From an uncultured Oribacterium sp. (GTDB lineage: Bacteria; Bacillota; Clostridia; Lachnospirales; Lachnospiraceae): a stretch of DNA of 26,283 bases. The position numbers were made by a program, and so were the translations under genes. Below are positions 6,814 through 13,924 of this stretch, piece by piece. The stretch covers positions 1-26,283 of the forward strand of contig CABTMH010000106.1 of assembly GCA_902485915.1 (NCBI GenBank), read 5' to 3'. Under the pieces are notes generated by a model. It had not been told where the DNA came from. It searched no databases and was given only the letters and a program-made list of their open reading frames with translations. The stretch's first letter is position 1. Every line of letters begins with the position of its first letter.

Positions 6814-8118
6814 ATGGAAAGAGAACTGTTTGCGAAGCTGGAACACTGGAAGAATAAAAAGAACAGAAAGCCACTGATCATACAGGGAGCACGGCAGGTC
6901 GGGAAGACCTGGATCATGAAGGAATTTGGTGCCAGATTCTATGAAAATACAGTCTATATCAATTTTGATAACAACCAGGCGATGAAGGACGTGTTTGAGC
7001 TTGACTTCGATCTGAAGAGGATTCTGTCGGCGATTAAAATAGAGTATGGTAAGAGCTTCCATGCCGAGAACACACTGCTTATATTTGATGAGATTCAGGA
7101 AGCGCCGAAAGCATTGGCGTCCTTGAAATACTTCTATGAGAATGCGCCAGAGTATTCGATTATCGCAGCAGGCTCCCTGCTGGGCGTTGCATTACATGAG
7201 GGGACGTCCTTCCCTGTCGGAAAAGTGGATTTTCTGAAGCTGTGCCCGATGAACTTCCGCGAATTTCTTCTGGCAGTGGGAGAACAGGGCCTGTACGAAA
7301 CGTTAAAGAACCAGGACTATGAACTGGCCAATGCTTACGCCGGAAAATATGTGGATCTGCTTAAAAAGTATTACTACGTAGGAGGCATGCCGGAGGCGGT
7401 GCAGACGTATATTGATTCGGATGATTTGTATGAGGTGCGTGAAATTCAGAATAATCTTCTTCGGTACTATGAAGAGGATTTCAGCAAACATGCACCGAAA
7501 GCGGTCGTTCCACGCATTATGATGGTCTGGAATTCGATTCCTGCTCAGCTGGCGAAGGAAAATCGAAAGTTTATGTATGGTGCGTTACGCGAGGGGGCAC
7601 GGGCAAAAGATTTTGAACTTGCCATCCAGTGGCTTGAAGATGCAGGACTGATCTTAAAGAGCTATAGAGTGTCGAAGCCGGATATTCCGCTGATTGCATA
7701 TATGGAAATGAACAGCTTCAAGATGTTCATGTTCGATGTTGGGTTATTAACCGCGAAGGCAGGGCTGTCGGCCAGATTACTGCTGGATGGAAGCCGGATT
7801 TTTGAAGAGTTTAAAGGCGCACTCACGGAACAGTACGTTGCGCAGGAGTTACATGCTGCCGGATATCCACTATATTATTTCGCAACGGAGCGATCGAACG
7901 GAGAGATTGATTTCATGCTGCAGGGAGAGCTGGACTGCATTCCAGTCGAAGTGAAAGCAGAACAGAATCTCCGGGCGAAAAGCCTGAAAGCTTTCTGCGA
8001 TAAATATAAGCCGAGTCTGGCGATCCGGAGCAGCATGGCAAATTATAAGGAAGAAGACTGGCTGGTGAATGTTCCCCTGTATATGCTCTCTGACTATTTG
8101 ATGCACAGGGACGCCTGA
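6814..8118 (+). CDS. AAA-type ATPase with C-terminal DUF4143 domain
   Basis: A 434-residue protein of the archaeal-ATPase-like AAA_14/DUF4143 family, which is abundant and variable in gut Firmicutes and has no settled function. It has Walker A GARQVGKT at 25-32, Walker B IFDEIQ around 90-95, sensor-like AAGSLLGVAL, the FREFL and YYVGGMPEAV signatures, and a C-terminal DUF4143 region. The C-terminus carries a PD-(D/E)xK-like set: D366 (GEIDFML), E379 and K381 (VEVKAE), so nuclease activity is possible but unproven. ATG 6814 has AGGAGA six bases upstream; GTG 6796 lies before that RBS and is rejected. The gene stands alone, preceded by the 32-bp-spaced iteron array. It is a distant paralogue of the minus-strand ATPase at 10838-12133. 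Confidence 0.88.
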   Translation: MERELFAKLEHWKNKKNRKPLIIQGARQVGKTWIMKEFGARFYENTVYINFDNNQAMKDVFELDFDLKRILSAIKIEYGKSFHAENTLLIFDEIQEAPKALASLKYFYENAPEYSIIAAGSLLGVALHEGTSFPVGKVDFLKLCPMNFREFLLAVGEQGLYETLKNQDYELANAYAGKYVDLLKKYYYVGGMPEAVQTYIDSDDLYEVREIQNNLLRYYEEDFSKHAPKAVVPRIMMVWNSIPAQLAKENRKFMYGALREGARAKDFELAIQWLEDAGLILKSYRVSKPDIPLIAYMEMNSFKMFMFDVGLLTAKAGLSARLLLDGSRIFEEFKGALTEQYVAQELHAAGYPLYYFATERSNGEIDFMLQGELDCIPVEVKAEQNLRAKSLKAFCDKYKPSLAIRSSMANYKEEDWLVNVPLYMLSDYLMHRDA

Positions 8119-8147
8119 TCTCGTTAGAATTATCTATAATGAAAAGC

Positions 8148-8238
8148 GCTGACCTGCACACCACCATACGGGTCAGCCGTTTCGGCCAGACGAGCGGTAT
8201 GAATGCGGTAGACCTGCACACCACCATGCGGGTCAGCC
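8148..8238 (+). repeat. Intergenic hairpin-bearing direct repeat (two copies, 60-bp period)
   Basis: A 28-bp unit beginning GACCTGCACACCACCATRCG occurs at 8151-8178 and 8211-8238 with one mismatch. In the first copy GCTGACC (8148-8154) pairs with GGTCAGC (8171-8177), forming a 7-bp stem. A small ORF through here merely translates the repeat and has no RBS. A further pair, CCCATAAACTNGAAG at 8239 and 8346, lies in the same spacer. Confidence 0.75.
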
Positions 8239-8285
8239 CCCATAAACTAGAAGTGATGATGTTTCGTGGAAAATTCCTGCAGAAA

Positions 8286-8315
8286 TATACAAGTACTGGC
8301 GAAGTGTCGTATAAT
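8286..8315 (+). promoter_or_regulatory. Putative promoter of the hydroxy-acid oxidase-like gene
   Basis: TATACA at 8286-8291, 18 bp, then a perfect TATAAT at 8310-8315. Transcription would start near 8322, giving a leader of about 65 bases before ATG 8387. Confidence 0.5.
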
Positions 8316-8386
8316 GTAGCTGCATGAGGTGAAGTCGGGCTTAGACCCATAAACTCGAAGAACACATAGAGTACAGGAGGCATGAT

Positions 8387-9412
8387 ATGAATTTTTCAGA
8401 GTGTATAGAGCAGGCGAGAACGCGTATCGGGAAGTACTGTAAGGCGTGTCCGGAGTGCAACGGGCGTGCATGCCGGAATCAGATTCCGGGTCCGGGGGCG
8501 AAGGGCGTCGGTGACACGGCGATCCGCAACTATGATAAGTGGAAGGAGATCCGTCTTCAGATGGACACGCTTGTAGAGAAGCGCCCGGTCGACACTTCCC
8601 TCGAGCTGTTCGGGAAGACCTTCCAGTATCCGTTTTTTGCGGGTCCGGTGGGTGCGGTGAATCTGCATTACGGCGATGCACTGAACGATATTTCGTACAA
8701 CGATATCCTGGTGTCTGCGTGTGCGGAGCATGGCATCGCGGCGTTCACCGGTGACGGCACGAATCCGGACGTGATGGTGGCCGCGACCGCAGCCGTGAAG
8801 AAGGCCGGTGGTCTCGGCATCCCGACGGTGAAGCCGTGGAACATCGAGACGGTGCGCGAGAAGATGGCGCTTGTAAAGGAGGCCAATGCTTTCGCCGTAG
8901 CGATGGATGTCGATGCGGCAGGTCTTCCTTTTCTGAAGAATCTGACACCGCCAGCCGGCAGTAAGTCGGTGGAGGAGCTTCGTGAAATCGTGGAGGCAGC
9001 CGGGGTTCCGTTCATCGTGAAGGGAATCATGACCGTGAAGGGTGCGCTGAAGGCACAGGAGGCCGGGGCGGCAGCCATCGTGGTTTCGAACCACGGCGGA
9101 CGTGTGCTCGACCAGTGCCCGGCGACCGCCGAGGTGCTCGAGGATATCGTGAAGGCTGTGCGTGCGACCGGCAGCGACATGAAGATCTTCGTCGACGGCG
9201 GTATCCGTTCCGGTGCCGATGTATTTAAGGCCCTGGCACTCGGCGCAGACGCCGTCATCATTGCCCGTCCGTTCGTGACGGCGGTGTACGGTGGCGCGGA
9301 GGAAGGCGTCGAAGCGTATATCCAGAAGATCGGCAGCGAGCTGAAGGACACCATGGAGATGTGCGGTGTGAGCACACTTGCGGAGATCACGAGAGACTGC
9401 GTGCGGGTGTAA
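8387..9412 (+). CDS. FMN-dependent alpha-hydroxy-acid oxidizing protein
   Basis: A 341-residue TIM-barrel flavoprotein of the L-lactate dehydrogenase/glycolate oxidase superfamily. The FMN and substrate region shows VKGIMT (K212), VSNHGGRVLDQCP with the catalytic-base histidine H236 and R239, and VDGGIRSG (D270-R274) followed by RPF for phosphate binding. It would oxidise a 2-hydroxy acid to a 2-oxo acid; the substrate is not predictable. The N-terminus is unusual: four cysteines C18, C21, C24 and C29 (CKACPECNGRAC) replace the usual beginning and look like a metal or Fe-S binding site. I recall this cysteine-rich form as common in gut Firmicutes. ATG 8387 has AGGAGG six bases upstream. A rubredoxin gene 0.8 kb downstream could be an electron partner, but this is speculative. 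Confidence 0.85.
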   Translation: MNFSECIEQARTRIGKYCKACPECNGRACRNQIPGPGAKGVGDTAIRNYDKWKEIRLQMDTLVEKRPVDTSLELFGKTFQYPFFAGPVGAVNLHYGDALNDISYNDILVSACAEHGIAAFTGDGTNPDVMVAATAAVKKAGGLGIPTVKPWNIETVREKMALVKEANAFAVAMDVDAAGLPFLKNLTPPAGSKSVEELREIVEAAGVPFIVKGIMTVKGALKAQEAGAAAIVVSNHGGRVLDQCPATAEVLEDIVKAVRATGSDMKIFVDGGIRSGADVFKALALGADAVIIARPFVTAVYGGAEEGVEAYIQKIGSELKDTMEMCGVSTLAEITRDCVRV

Positions 9413-9427
9413 AACTTCGAAGACGAA

Positions 9428-9572
9428 GTGGATAGCGAGGGGAGTCGAGGAAAGCATGGAGAGCTTCACTCGGACAACCGGCGACGCTGTGGATAGCGAG
9501 GGGCGCCGAGGAAAGCATGGAGAGCATCACTCGGACGACCGGCGATGATGTGGATAGCGATGGAGTCGGGTG
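9428..9572 (+). repeat. 61-bp tandem repeat, about 2.4 copies
   Basis: Units start at 9428, 9489 and 9550, each with GTGGATAGCGA; the third is partial. The first two units agree at about 55 of 61 positions (GAGGAAAGCATGGAGAGC and TCACTCGGAC are fully conserved). The array ends immediately before the Nudix gene's RBS and fills nearly the whole spacer after the hydroxy-acid oxidase gene. Confidence 0.85.
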
Positions 9573-9588
9573 GATGGAGTAAGACGTG

Positions 9589-10065
9589 ATGAAGATGACG
9601 ACGCTGTGTTATATCGAAAACGAGGGGAAGTACCTGATGCTTCACCGGGTGAAGAAGAACCATGACATCAATGCTGGAAAGTGGATCGGTGTCGGTGGGC
9701 ATGTGGAAAACGGTGAGACGCCGGAGGAGTGCCTGCTCCGCGAGGTGAAGGAGGAGACGGGGCTCCGGCTGACGGCGTATCGCCTCCGCGGCCTCGTGAC
9801 CTTCTTGAGCGACGTCTGCGAGCCGGAGCTTATGTGTGTCTTCACCGCGGATGCCTACGACGGTGAGCTGATCGAGTGCGATGAAGGCGAGCTCGCGTGG
9901 GTGGATAAATCGGAGGTTCTCGGGCTCCCGACCTGGGAAGGTGACCGCGTCTTCCTCGAGCGACTTCTCTCTGGCGATGAGCGCTTCTTCTCTATCAAGC
10001 TCCGTTACGAAGGCGATCGACTCGTGGAAAAGAAGATGACGGATTACTGCTCACACGTGTGTTAA
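9589..10065 (+). CDS. Nudix hydrolase, MutT-like (8-oxo-dGTP diphosphatase type)
   Basis: A 158-residue Nudix protein that would hydrolyse a nucleoside diphosphate linked to another moiety, probably an oxidised nucleotide such as 8-oxo-dGTP. The Nudix box is perfect at residues 37-59 (G-x5-E-x7-REVKEETGL). The N-terminal TTLCYIE and LHRVKKNHDINAGKW are typical of Gram-positive MutT-like enzymes. ATG 9589 is chosen: GGAG at 9576-9579 is nine bases upstream; GTG 9586 is also possible and adds one residue. The substrate cannot be read from sequence, and the symbol mutT would be an over-call. The spacer upstream is the 61-bp tandem repeat. The gene ends in a GC-rich dispersed repeat that may help terminate transcription. 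Confidence 0.88.
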   Translation: MKMTTLCYIENEGKYLMLHRVKKNHDINAGKWIGVGGHVENGETPEECLLREVKEETGLRLTAYRLRGLVTFLSDVCEPELMCVFTADAYDGELIECDEGELAWVDKSEVLGLPTWEGDRVFLERLLSGDERFFSIKLRYEGDRLVEKKMTDYCSHVC

Positions 10066-10070
10066 TTCGG

Positions 10071-10107
10071 CAGGGGCTGCTCCTTTCGGCCCCCTGTCTG
10101 AATCCAG
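10071..10107. repeat. Dispersed GC-rich repeat (GGCCCCTGCCTGA family), copy 1
   Basis: CAGGGG (10071-10076) can pair with CCCCTG (10091-10096), followed by TCTGAATCCAGT. The CTTTCGGCCCCCTGTCTGA core recurs at 19051-19084 and 22461-22500. It sits just after the Nudix stop codon. The weak stem and lack of a T-tract argue against a regular terminator. Confidence 0.6.
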
Positions 10108-10239
10108 TGAAAGAGAACAGTAACGATTACGGATTACTGATTCACTAGATATTATGTTTCGGGCAATCTATAATGGATCTAACCGGCATGTAAGATGCAG
10201 GGATAACGAAAATCAGGACGAAAATCAGGAGGAAAAAAG

Positions 10240-10398
10240 ATGAAGTACGTATGTGATGTATGTGGATGGGAGTATGACGAGGAGCAGGGATACCCGGAGG
10301 GTGGTATCGCACCTGGCACGAAGTGGGAAGATGTTCCGGAGGATTTCGAGTGTCCGCTGTGCTCGGTTGGTAAGGACCAGTTCTCTGCAGAGGCTTAA
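10240..10398 (+). CDS. Rubredoxin
   Basis: A 52-residue iron protein for one-electron transfer. The two cysteine knuckles are clear: CDVCGWEYD near the N-terminus and CPLCSVGKDQF near the C-terminus, with GYPEGGIAPGTKWEDVPEDF between them; this is the full rubredoxin fold. In anaerobes rubredoxin feeds electrons to rubrerythrin, superoxide reductase or flavoproteins to cope with oxygen. ATG 10240 has a perfect AGGAGG (10227-10232) seven bases upstream. A TATAAT at 10169-10174 is a plausible -10 box, although its -35 is poor. The gene is monocistronic, with a strong intrinsic terminator 66 bases after the stop. Confidence 0.95.
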   Translation: MKYVCDVCGWEYDEEQGYPEGGIAPGTKWEDVPEDFECPLCSVGKDQFSAEA

Positions 10399-10463
10399 AA
10401 CCAGGATGTGCTGGAGACATGCACGAAGAGTTTTCACCGAAATGAATATGGTATAAAACAGGG

Positions 10464-10488
10464 GGGACGCCGATCGGCGTCCCTTTTT
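10464..10488 (+). terminator. Rho-independent terminator after rubredoxin
   Basis: GGGACGCC-GATC-GGCGTCCC forms a perfect GC-rich stem, followed directly by TTTTT (10484-10488). Confidence 0.92.
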
Positions 10489-10502
10489 GTAGTTATGATT
10501 AG

Positions 10503-10627
10503 CCATCCGAAATTGAGCTCGGAGAAGAGGATCGCGTAATCTGACTGCTACTTCTCGCGATAATTCCGGAGACTGGTGGAGCGCTTGTTGCGTCCGGATT
10601 TGATTTCGATCGAGATGATCTGCACAT
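10503..10627 (-). pseudogene. Broken duplicate of a DUF4143 ATPase 3' end
   Basis: This segment matches 10885-11009, inside the intact minus-strand ATPase gene, with only about 8-10 differences in 125 bp. Read on the minus strand it encodes QIISIEIKSGRNK, then NYREK, an in-frame TAG (10548-10550, where the intact gene has TAC), and QSDYAILFSELNFGW. It is therefore a remnant of the nuclease-like end of a closely related copy. There is no upstream remainder of the gene; unrelated spacer with inverted repeats separates it from the intact one. Confidence 0.9.
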
Positions 10628-10659
10628 TGATTTTTGAATGATCTGCACTTACACTTGCT

Positions 10660-10695
10660 TTTCTGCATATGATTTGACACAATCATATGCAGAAA
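10660..10695. repeat. Perfect inverted repeat, 15-bp arms
   Basis: TTTCTGCATATGATT (10660-10674), a 6-nt loop, and AATCATATGCAGAAA (10681-10695). There is no T-tract. It lies between the pseudogene fragment and the intact ATPase gene; its function is unknown. Confidence 0.8.
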
Positions 10696-10783
10696 GGCAG
10701 CATTCAGCGGATTGGTTCTGGACGTATGACGCGGTATATCAAGGCGTGATACTGTGATTTTTTTGAAGATTTTCATTCTGTAT

Positions 10784-10826
10784 ACATAGTGAAAGGCTCT
10801 CCATCGCGGAGAGCCTTTCACTATGT
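10784..10826. repeat. Perfect inverted repeat, 19-bp arms, after the minus-strand ATPase gene
   Basis: ACATAGTGAAAGGCTCTCC (10784-10802), a 5-nt loop, and its exact complement at 10808-10826. It begins 12 bases past the minus-strand ATPase stop, so it would form a 3' stem-loop in that mRNA. No run of U follows in either direction, so it may protect the mRNA end or terminate weakly. Confidence 0.8.
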
Positions 10827-10837
10827 CGATCAAATCA

Positions 10838-12133
10838 TCAGATGCACCAGGCGGCATAGAGCGGGATCGAGTAGAGCTGATCCTGCCATCCGAAATTGAG
10901 CTCGGAGAAGAGGATCGCGTAGTCGGGCTGGTACTTCTCGCGATAATTCCGGAGACTGGTGGAGCGCTTGTTGCGCCCAGATTTGATTTCGATCGGGATG
11001 ATCTGCTCATTCAGATCACTCACCAGATCGATTTCCATGCTTTCCGATGGCTTGAAATAGTAGAGTGGTCTGTTCTGGCTCGCAAACTGTTGCATCACGT
11101 AGTTTTCGGTGACGGCACCCTTATAAATATTGTGCACATCCGGCAGCAGGTCACGATAGTGCAGGCTGCACATATGCGTCAGCAGGCCGGTGTCAGAGAG
11201 ATAGACCTTGAAGCTGTCACTGTTTTCGTAGCCGCTGAGCGGTGAGAGTGGTGCTTCCAGACGATGGACTTTATAAATCATGCCGGAGGCATCCAGCCAG
11301 TCGATCGGCGCGAAGTAGTCCCGTTTATTTGCTTTCGGTTTTACTTCGCTGTATCTGAACTTCGGATTCTCTTTTGCGAGCTGGCGCGGAATCGAGCGGT
11401 AAACTTCCGTGATTTTTACGCTTTCCGCAGGGCTCGTCACGTATTTCGTCATGTCGGCGAGATAAGCGAGGCGCAGGTTATCGTAAATCAGTGCATCCAC
11501 CTCGACGGCCAGCTTTCCGCTTTCCAGATAGGATAAAACGGCCTGTGGCATGCCACCGATATAGAGATAGTCCTGGTAGAGACGCAGTGCCTTCTCGTGC
11601 ACGCCTCCCGCCAGAGGCATTCGCCTGAGGTACGCTTCGCGGATGCCATCACGGAGGAGGTCCTCGCCACAGGCGAGCAGGAACTCTTCGAAATCCATCG
11701 GGTACATCTTCAGTATACGGACCTTGCCCACCGGGAAGGAGCCCTCGAAACGTTTCAGCTTCACACCGAGAAGACTGCCAGCACAGAGGATGCGATAGGG
11801 CTTGTCGGATTCACAGAAGTACTTGAGAGATGTGATCGCGCGTTCGCAGGACTGGATTTCATCGAAAAAGATCGGCGTGCGGTCGTCTACACGCTGTCCG
11901 AGAATCTGACTGATCTGCAGAAGGATGGTCTCCGGATCGAGATTTCCCTTAAATACCGATGCGATATCAGCCCGCTCCTCGAGATTGATATAAATATAAT
12001 TCTGGTACGTTTCTTCACAGAACTTCCGGATGATCCAGGTCTTTCCGATTTGCCGCGCACCGATCACCAGCAGCGGCGACGGGATGTGCTTCTGCTCCCA
12101 CTCCATCAGCTGCTCATAAAATTTTCTATACAT
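10838..12133 (-). CDS. AAA-type ATPase with C-terminal DUF4143 domain
   Basis: A 431-residue AAA_14/DUF4143 ATPase. Walker A is GARQIGKT at 25-32 and Walker B FFDEIQ with D92/E93. CAGSLLGV, the DFEEFLLA segment and YIGGMPQAV match the same landmarks in the plus-strand paralogue at 6814-8118, but overall similarity is moderate, so this is an old divergence. The C-terminus again has a PD-(D/E)xK-like D369...E382-K384 (MEIDL, IEIKSG). ATG 12133 has AGGTG about eight bases upstream. The biological role is not established; genes like this are often accessory and strain-variable. A 93%-identical broken copy of the region around the nuclease-like motif lies downstream at 10503-10627, and a 32-bp-spaced motif array lies 110 bp upstream. 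Confidence 0.88.
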   Translation of the reverse strand: MYRKFYEQLMEWEQKHIPSPLLVIGARQIGKTWIIRKFCEETYQNYIYINLEERADIASVFKGNLDPETILLQISQILGQRVDDRTPIFFDEIQSCERAITSLKYFCESDKPYRILCAGSLLGVKLKRFEGSFPVGKVRILKMYPMDFEEFLLACGEDLLRDGIREAYLRRMPLAGGVHEKALRLYQDYLYIGGMPQAVLSYLESGKLAVEVDALIYDNLRLAYLADMTKYVTSPAESVKITEVYRSIPRQLAKENPKFRYSEVKPKANKRDYFAPIDWLDASGMIYKVHRLEAPLSPLSGYENSDSFKVYLSDTGLLTHMCSLHYRDLLPDVHNIYKGAVTENYVMQQFASQNRPLYYFKPSESMEIDLVSDLNEQIIPIEIKSGRNKRSTSLRNYREKYQPDYAILFSELNFGWQDQLYSIPLYAAWCI

Positions 12134-12196
12134 GCATCACACCTCGCCTTCCTTCGGGATAGTCAACTCTCGTTCCAGAGGATATTTCATAGGACG

Positions 12197-12205
12197 ATTG
12201 TAGCA
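12197..12205 (-). promoter_or_regulatory. Putative extended -10 promoter for the minus-strand ATPase
   Basis: On the minus strand TGCTACAAT gives a -10 hexamer TACAAT with the TG extension; no convincing -35 is seen. The start would be near 12190, giving a leader of about 55 bases. The motif array begins 41 bp upstream of this element. Confidence 0.4.
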
Positions 12206-12245
12206 TCGCGACGGCAGGAAATCCATGGATCAGACGGCATTTTCG

Positions 12246-12324
12246 CGAAAAAGATGAAATGCTTCAACGAAAAAACACGAAAAAGATGAAATGTTGCGGG
12301 AAATGTGCGAGAAATAGATGAAAT
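12246..12324 (+). repeat. Second 32-bp-spaced array: CGAAAAAGATGAAAT-type motif x3
   Basis: CGAAAAAGATGAAATG occurs at 12246 and 12278, and a diverged third copy (CGAGAAATAGATGAAAT) at 12308. The common core GATGAAAT starts at 12253, 12285 and 12317, exactly 32 bp apart; a weak fourth (GTTGAAAG) falls at 12349, again 32 bp on. The core CGAAAAA.ATG resembles the CCGAAAAAATGT array before the other DUF4143 ATPase, but here it is inverted relative to the ATPase gene. Confidence 0.75.
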
Positions 12325-12673
12325 AAATCGACGGATTCAAGTTCGAAAGTTGAAAGGGATATAGCTGTCTGGTAACAGTTCGAGCCCCGTCTGAACTGTC
12401 ACGCTGTCTGAAAATTAGGGCAACTAAAATCTCTTGTGTACTTGACAAGGGGTATAATTCCATCAGTTTTGTCTGAAATACCATAAGATAAACCAGTGCC
12501 TTTAATGCGTCAATTTGTTACAGAAAATAAAACCTGTACAAATAACCGCCATTTTCACTAAAAACCGGCGTGATAATTTGTGCCACAGCACAGTGAAAGC
12601 TGCTCCCGAAAGTGCGATAATAGAGCTATCAGAACAGATCGTGAATTGACAACTGAAAAATGGAGGTGTGGAT
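12325..12673 (+). other. Intergenic region before the metallo-hydrolase gene
   Basis: About 350 bases without a convincing gene. Visible items are a short inverted repeat ACAGTTC...GAACTGT around 12376-12400 and a possible weak promoter, GTGAAA (12593-12598), 17 bp, GATAAT (12616-12621), about 50 bases before the metallo-hydrolase start. Neither an RNA gene nor a riboswitch fold was recognised. Confidence 0.4.
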
Positions 12674-13495
12674 GTGAAGCTGACCGCAATCATGGATAAC
12701 CACCGTAGCGAGCAGAAGGCGCTGACGGCTGAGCATGGGCTGTCGTTTCTGCTGGACACCGGGACGACGAAGATTCTTTTCGATTTCGGTGCCGGTCGGG
12801 CTGCGTATGACAATGCAGTAAAGCTGAACGTAGATCTCAAATCGATCGATTACGCCGTCGGAAGTCATGGGCACTACGACCATGGTGGTGGATATCCGTA
12901 TTTTGTCGAGGGCGGATTGAACTGCCCGCTGATTACAGGGGACGGTTACTTCGAGGAAAAGTATGCGTTTGATGGGATGAAGGCGACGTACCTCGGCTGC
13001 AGCTTCGATGAGCGCTGGATGGAGGAACGTCGGATCGATCATCGCATCTGTCGTGAGATGATGAAGCTGGAAGACGACTGCTATGTCGTCGGTGGATTCC
13101 AGCGGACGCATGATTTCGAGACGATTCCGAAGCGCTTCGTGCTTCGGGATCAGGATGGCTGGAAGCAGGATGATTTCTCGGATGAAATCTGTCTCGTGCT
13201 GACGCGTCCAGAGGGGCTCGTCGTCATCGTGGGCTGCAGCCACCCGGGCATCCTCAATATTCTGAAGTCGGTGCAGACGCGTTTCCATCGACCGGTATAT
13301 GCGGTCTTCGGCGGTACACACCTCGTAGAGGCAAATCAGCCGCGTATCGAAAAGACGCTGGATGAGATGAAGGCCATGGGTGTCCATCTGATCGGCTTCA
13401 ATCACTGTTCTGGCGAACTGCTCCAGGAGAGGCTGGACGCCCATCCGGAAATCCAGCACTGCTATCTCGGCGCAGGGGACTGCATGTTCCTGTGA
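12674..13495 (+). CDS. MBL-fold metallo-hydrolase (COG1237 type)
   Basis: A 273-residue metallo-beta-lactamase-fold protein. The metal motif HxHxDH is present (SHGHYDHGGG, H65/H67/D69/H70), followed by GCSHPG, FGGTHL and a late FNHCSG, which together mark the COG1237 group. Members are often annotated as 7,8-dihydropterin-6-yl-methyl-4-(beta-D-ribofuranosyl)aminobenzene 5'-phosphate synthase-like, but the true substrate in Firmicutes is unknown. GTG 12674 is preferred: TGGAGG (12661-12666) lies seven bases upstream, whereas GTG 12668 would be one base from the RBS. The protein then begins MKLTAIMDNHRS as expected for the family. It is probably first in an operon with the HTH protein and the GntP permease, which follow closely. 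Confidence 0.85.
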   Translation: MKLTAIMDNHRSEQKALTAEHGLSFLLDTGTTKILFDFGAGRAAYDNAVKLNVDLKSIDYAVGSHGHYDHGGGYPYFVEGGLNCPLITGDGYFEEKYAFDGMKATYLGCSFDERWMEERRIDHRICREMMKLEDDCYVVGGFQRTHDFETIPKRFVLRDQDGWKQDDFSDEICLVLTRPEGLVVIVGCSHPGILNILKSVQTRFHRPVYAVFGGTHLVEANQPRIEKTLDEMKAMGVHLIGFNHCSGELLQERLDAHPEIQHCYLGAGDCMFL

Positions 13496-13510
13496 ATTTC
13501 AGTGAGTGAC

Positions 13511-13903
13511 ATGAACGAAATACCGGAAGGTATGCGTGAAGTGATGATAATGAAAGAGATGAAGGGAGGGGAGATTCAGAATCTCGAAGAGCATTCGTGC
13601 AGGATGCGTTATCTGCTGGGGCGCTTCATCAGCTATGGCGGCGATCGTGCCGTACGGGAGATGAAGGCACGGCTTCTGCAGGAGGGAGAGAAGCAGGCAG
13701 AACTGCTTCTATGCACGGCAGAATGCTATTACGAGGAAAGCGGAAGTGCGACCAGAGCTTCGGAGCGGCTGCACCTGCATAAGAATTCCTTACTGTATCG
13801 GATGAAGCGGCTATACCAGCTTCTGGGAATCGAAAGGGATACGGCGTTTGTGCGGGAATTCTATGTTCGGCTGCTGCTGGAGTACTGGAACCAGAATTTT
13901 TAA
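13511..13903 (+). CDS. HTH-only protein with PucR/CdaR-type C-terminal domain
   Basis: A 130-residue protein whose last 65 residues match the PucR C-terminal helix-turn-helix: CTAECYYEESGSATRASERL, then HLHKNSLLYRMKRLYQLLGI. Complete CdaR-type regulators of sugar-diacid, glycerate or gluconate genes have about 350-400 residues, with an N-terminal sensor domain that is missing here. It sits directly upstream of a GntP permease, the usual target of CdaR-type regulators, so it probably regulates this operon. The start is uncertain: no good RBS precedes GTG 13502, ATG 13511 or ATG 13532. It could be a decayed regulator gene, or a small DNA-binding protein in its own right. The 15-base gap to the upstream gene and 21-base gap to gntP indicate an operon. 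Confidence 0.65.
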   Translation: MNEIPEGMREVMIMKEMKGGEIQNLEEHSCRMRYLLGRFISYGGDRAVREMKARLLQEGEKQAELLLCTAECYYEESGSATRASERLHLHKNSLLYRMKRLYQLLGIERDTAFVREFYVRLLLEYWNQNF

Positions 13904-13924
13904 AACATAAAAGGAGGTATGAAA

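Noticed and set aside
8140..8327. Small ORF of 62 codons before the hydroxy-acid oxidase
   Set aside because: It only translates the intergenic direct repeat (ADLHTT.RVS twice) and has no RBS.
10225..11010. 261-codon minus-strand ORF
   Set aside because: It is out of frame with the real ATPase and antisense to rubredoxin; its composition is that of a shadow frame.
12376..12400. tRNA 3'-end remnant (TTCGAGCCCCG)
   Set aside because: The flanking bases do not pair as a T-arm and no acceptor or anticodon stem can be built.
12442..12458. TTGACA and TATAAT promoter
   Set aside because: Both hexamers are present but only five bases apart, so they cannot work as a -35/-10 pair.
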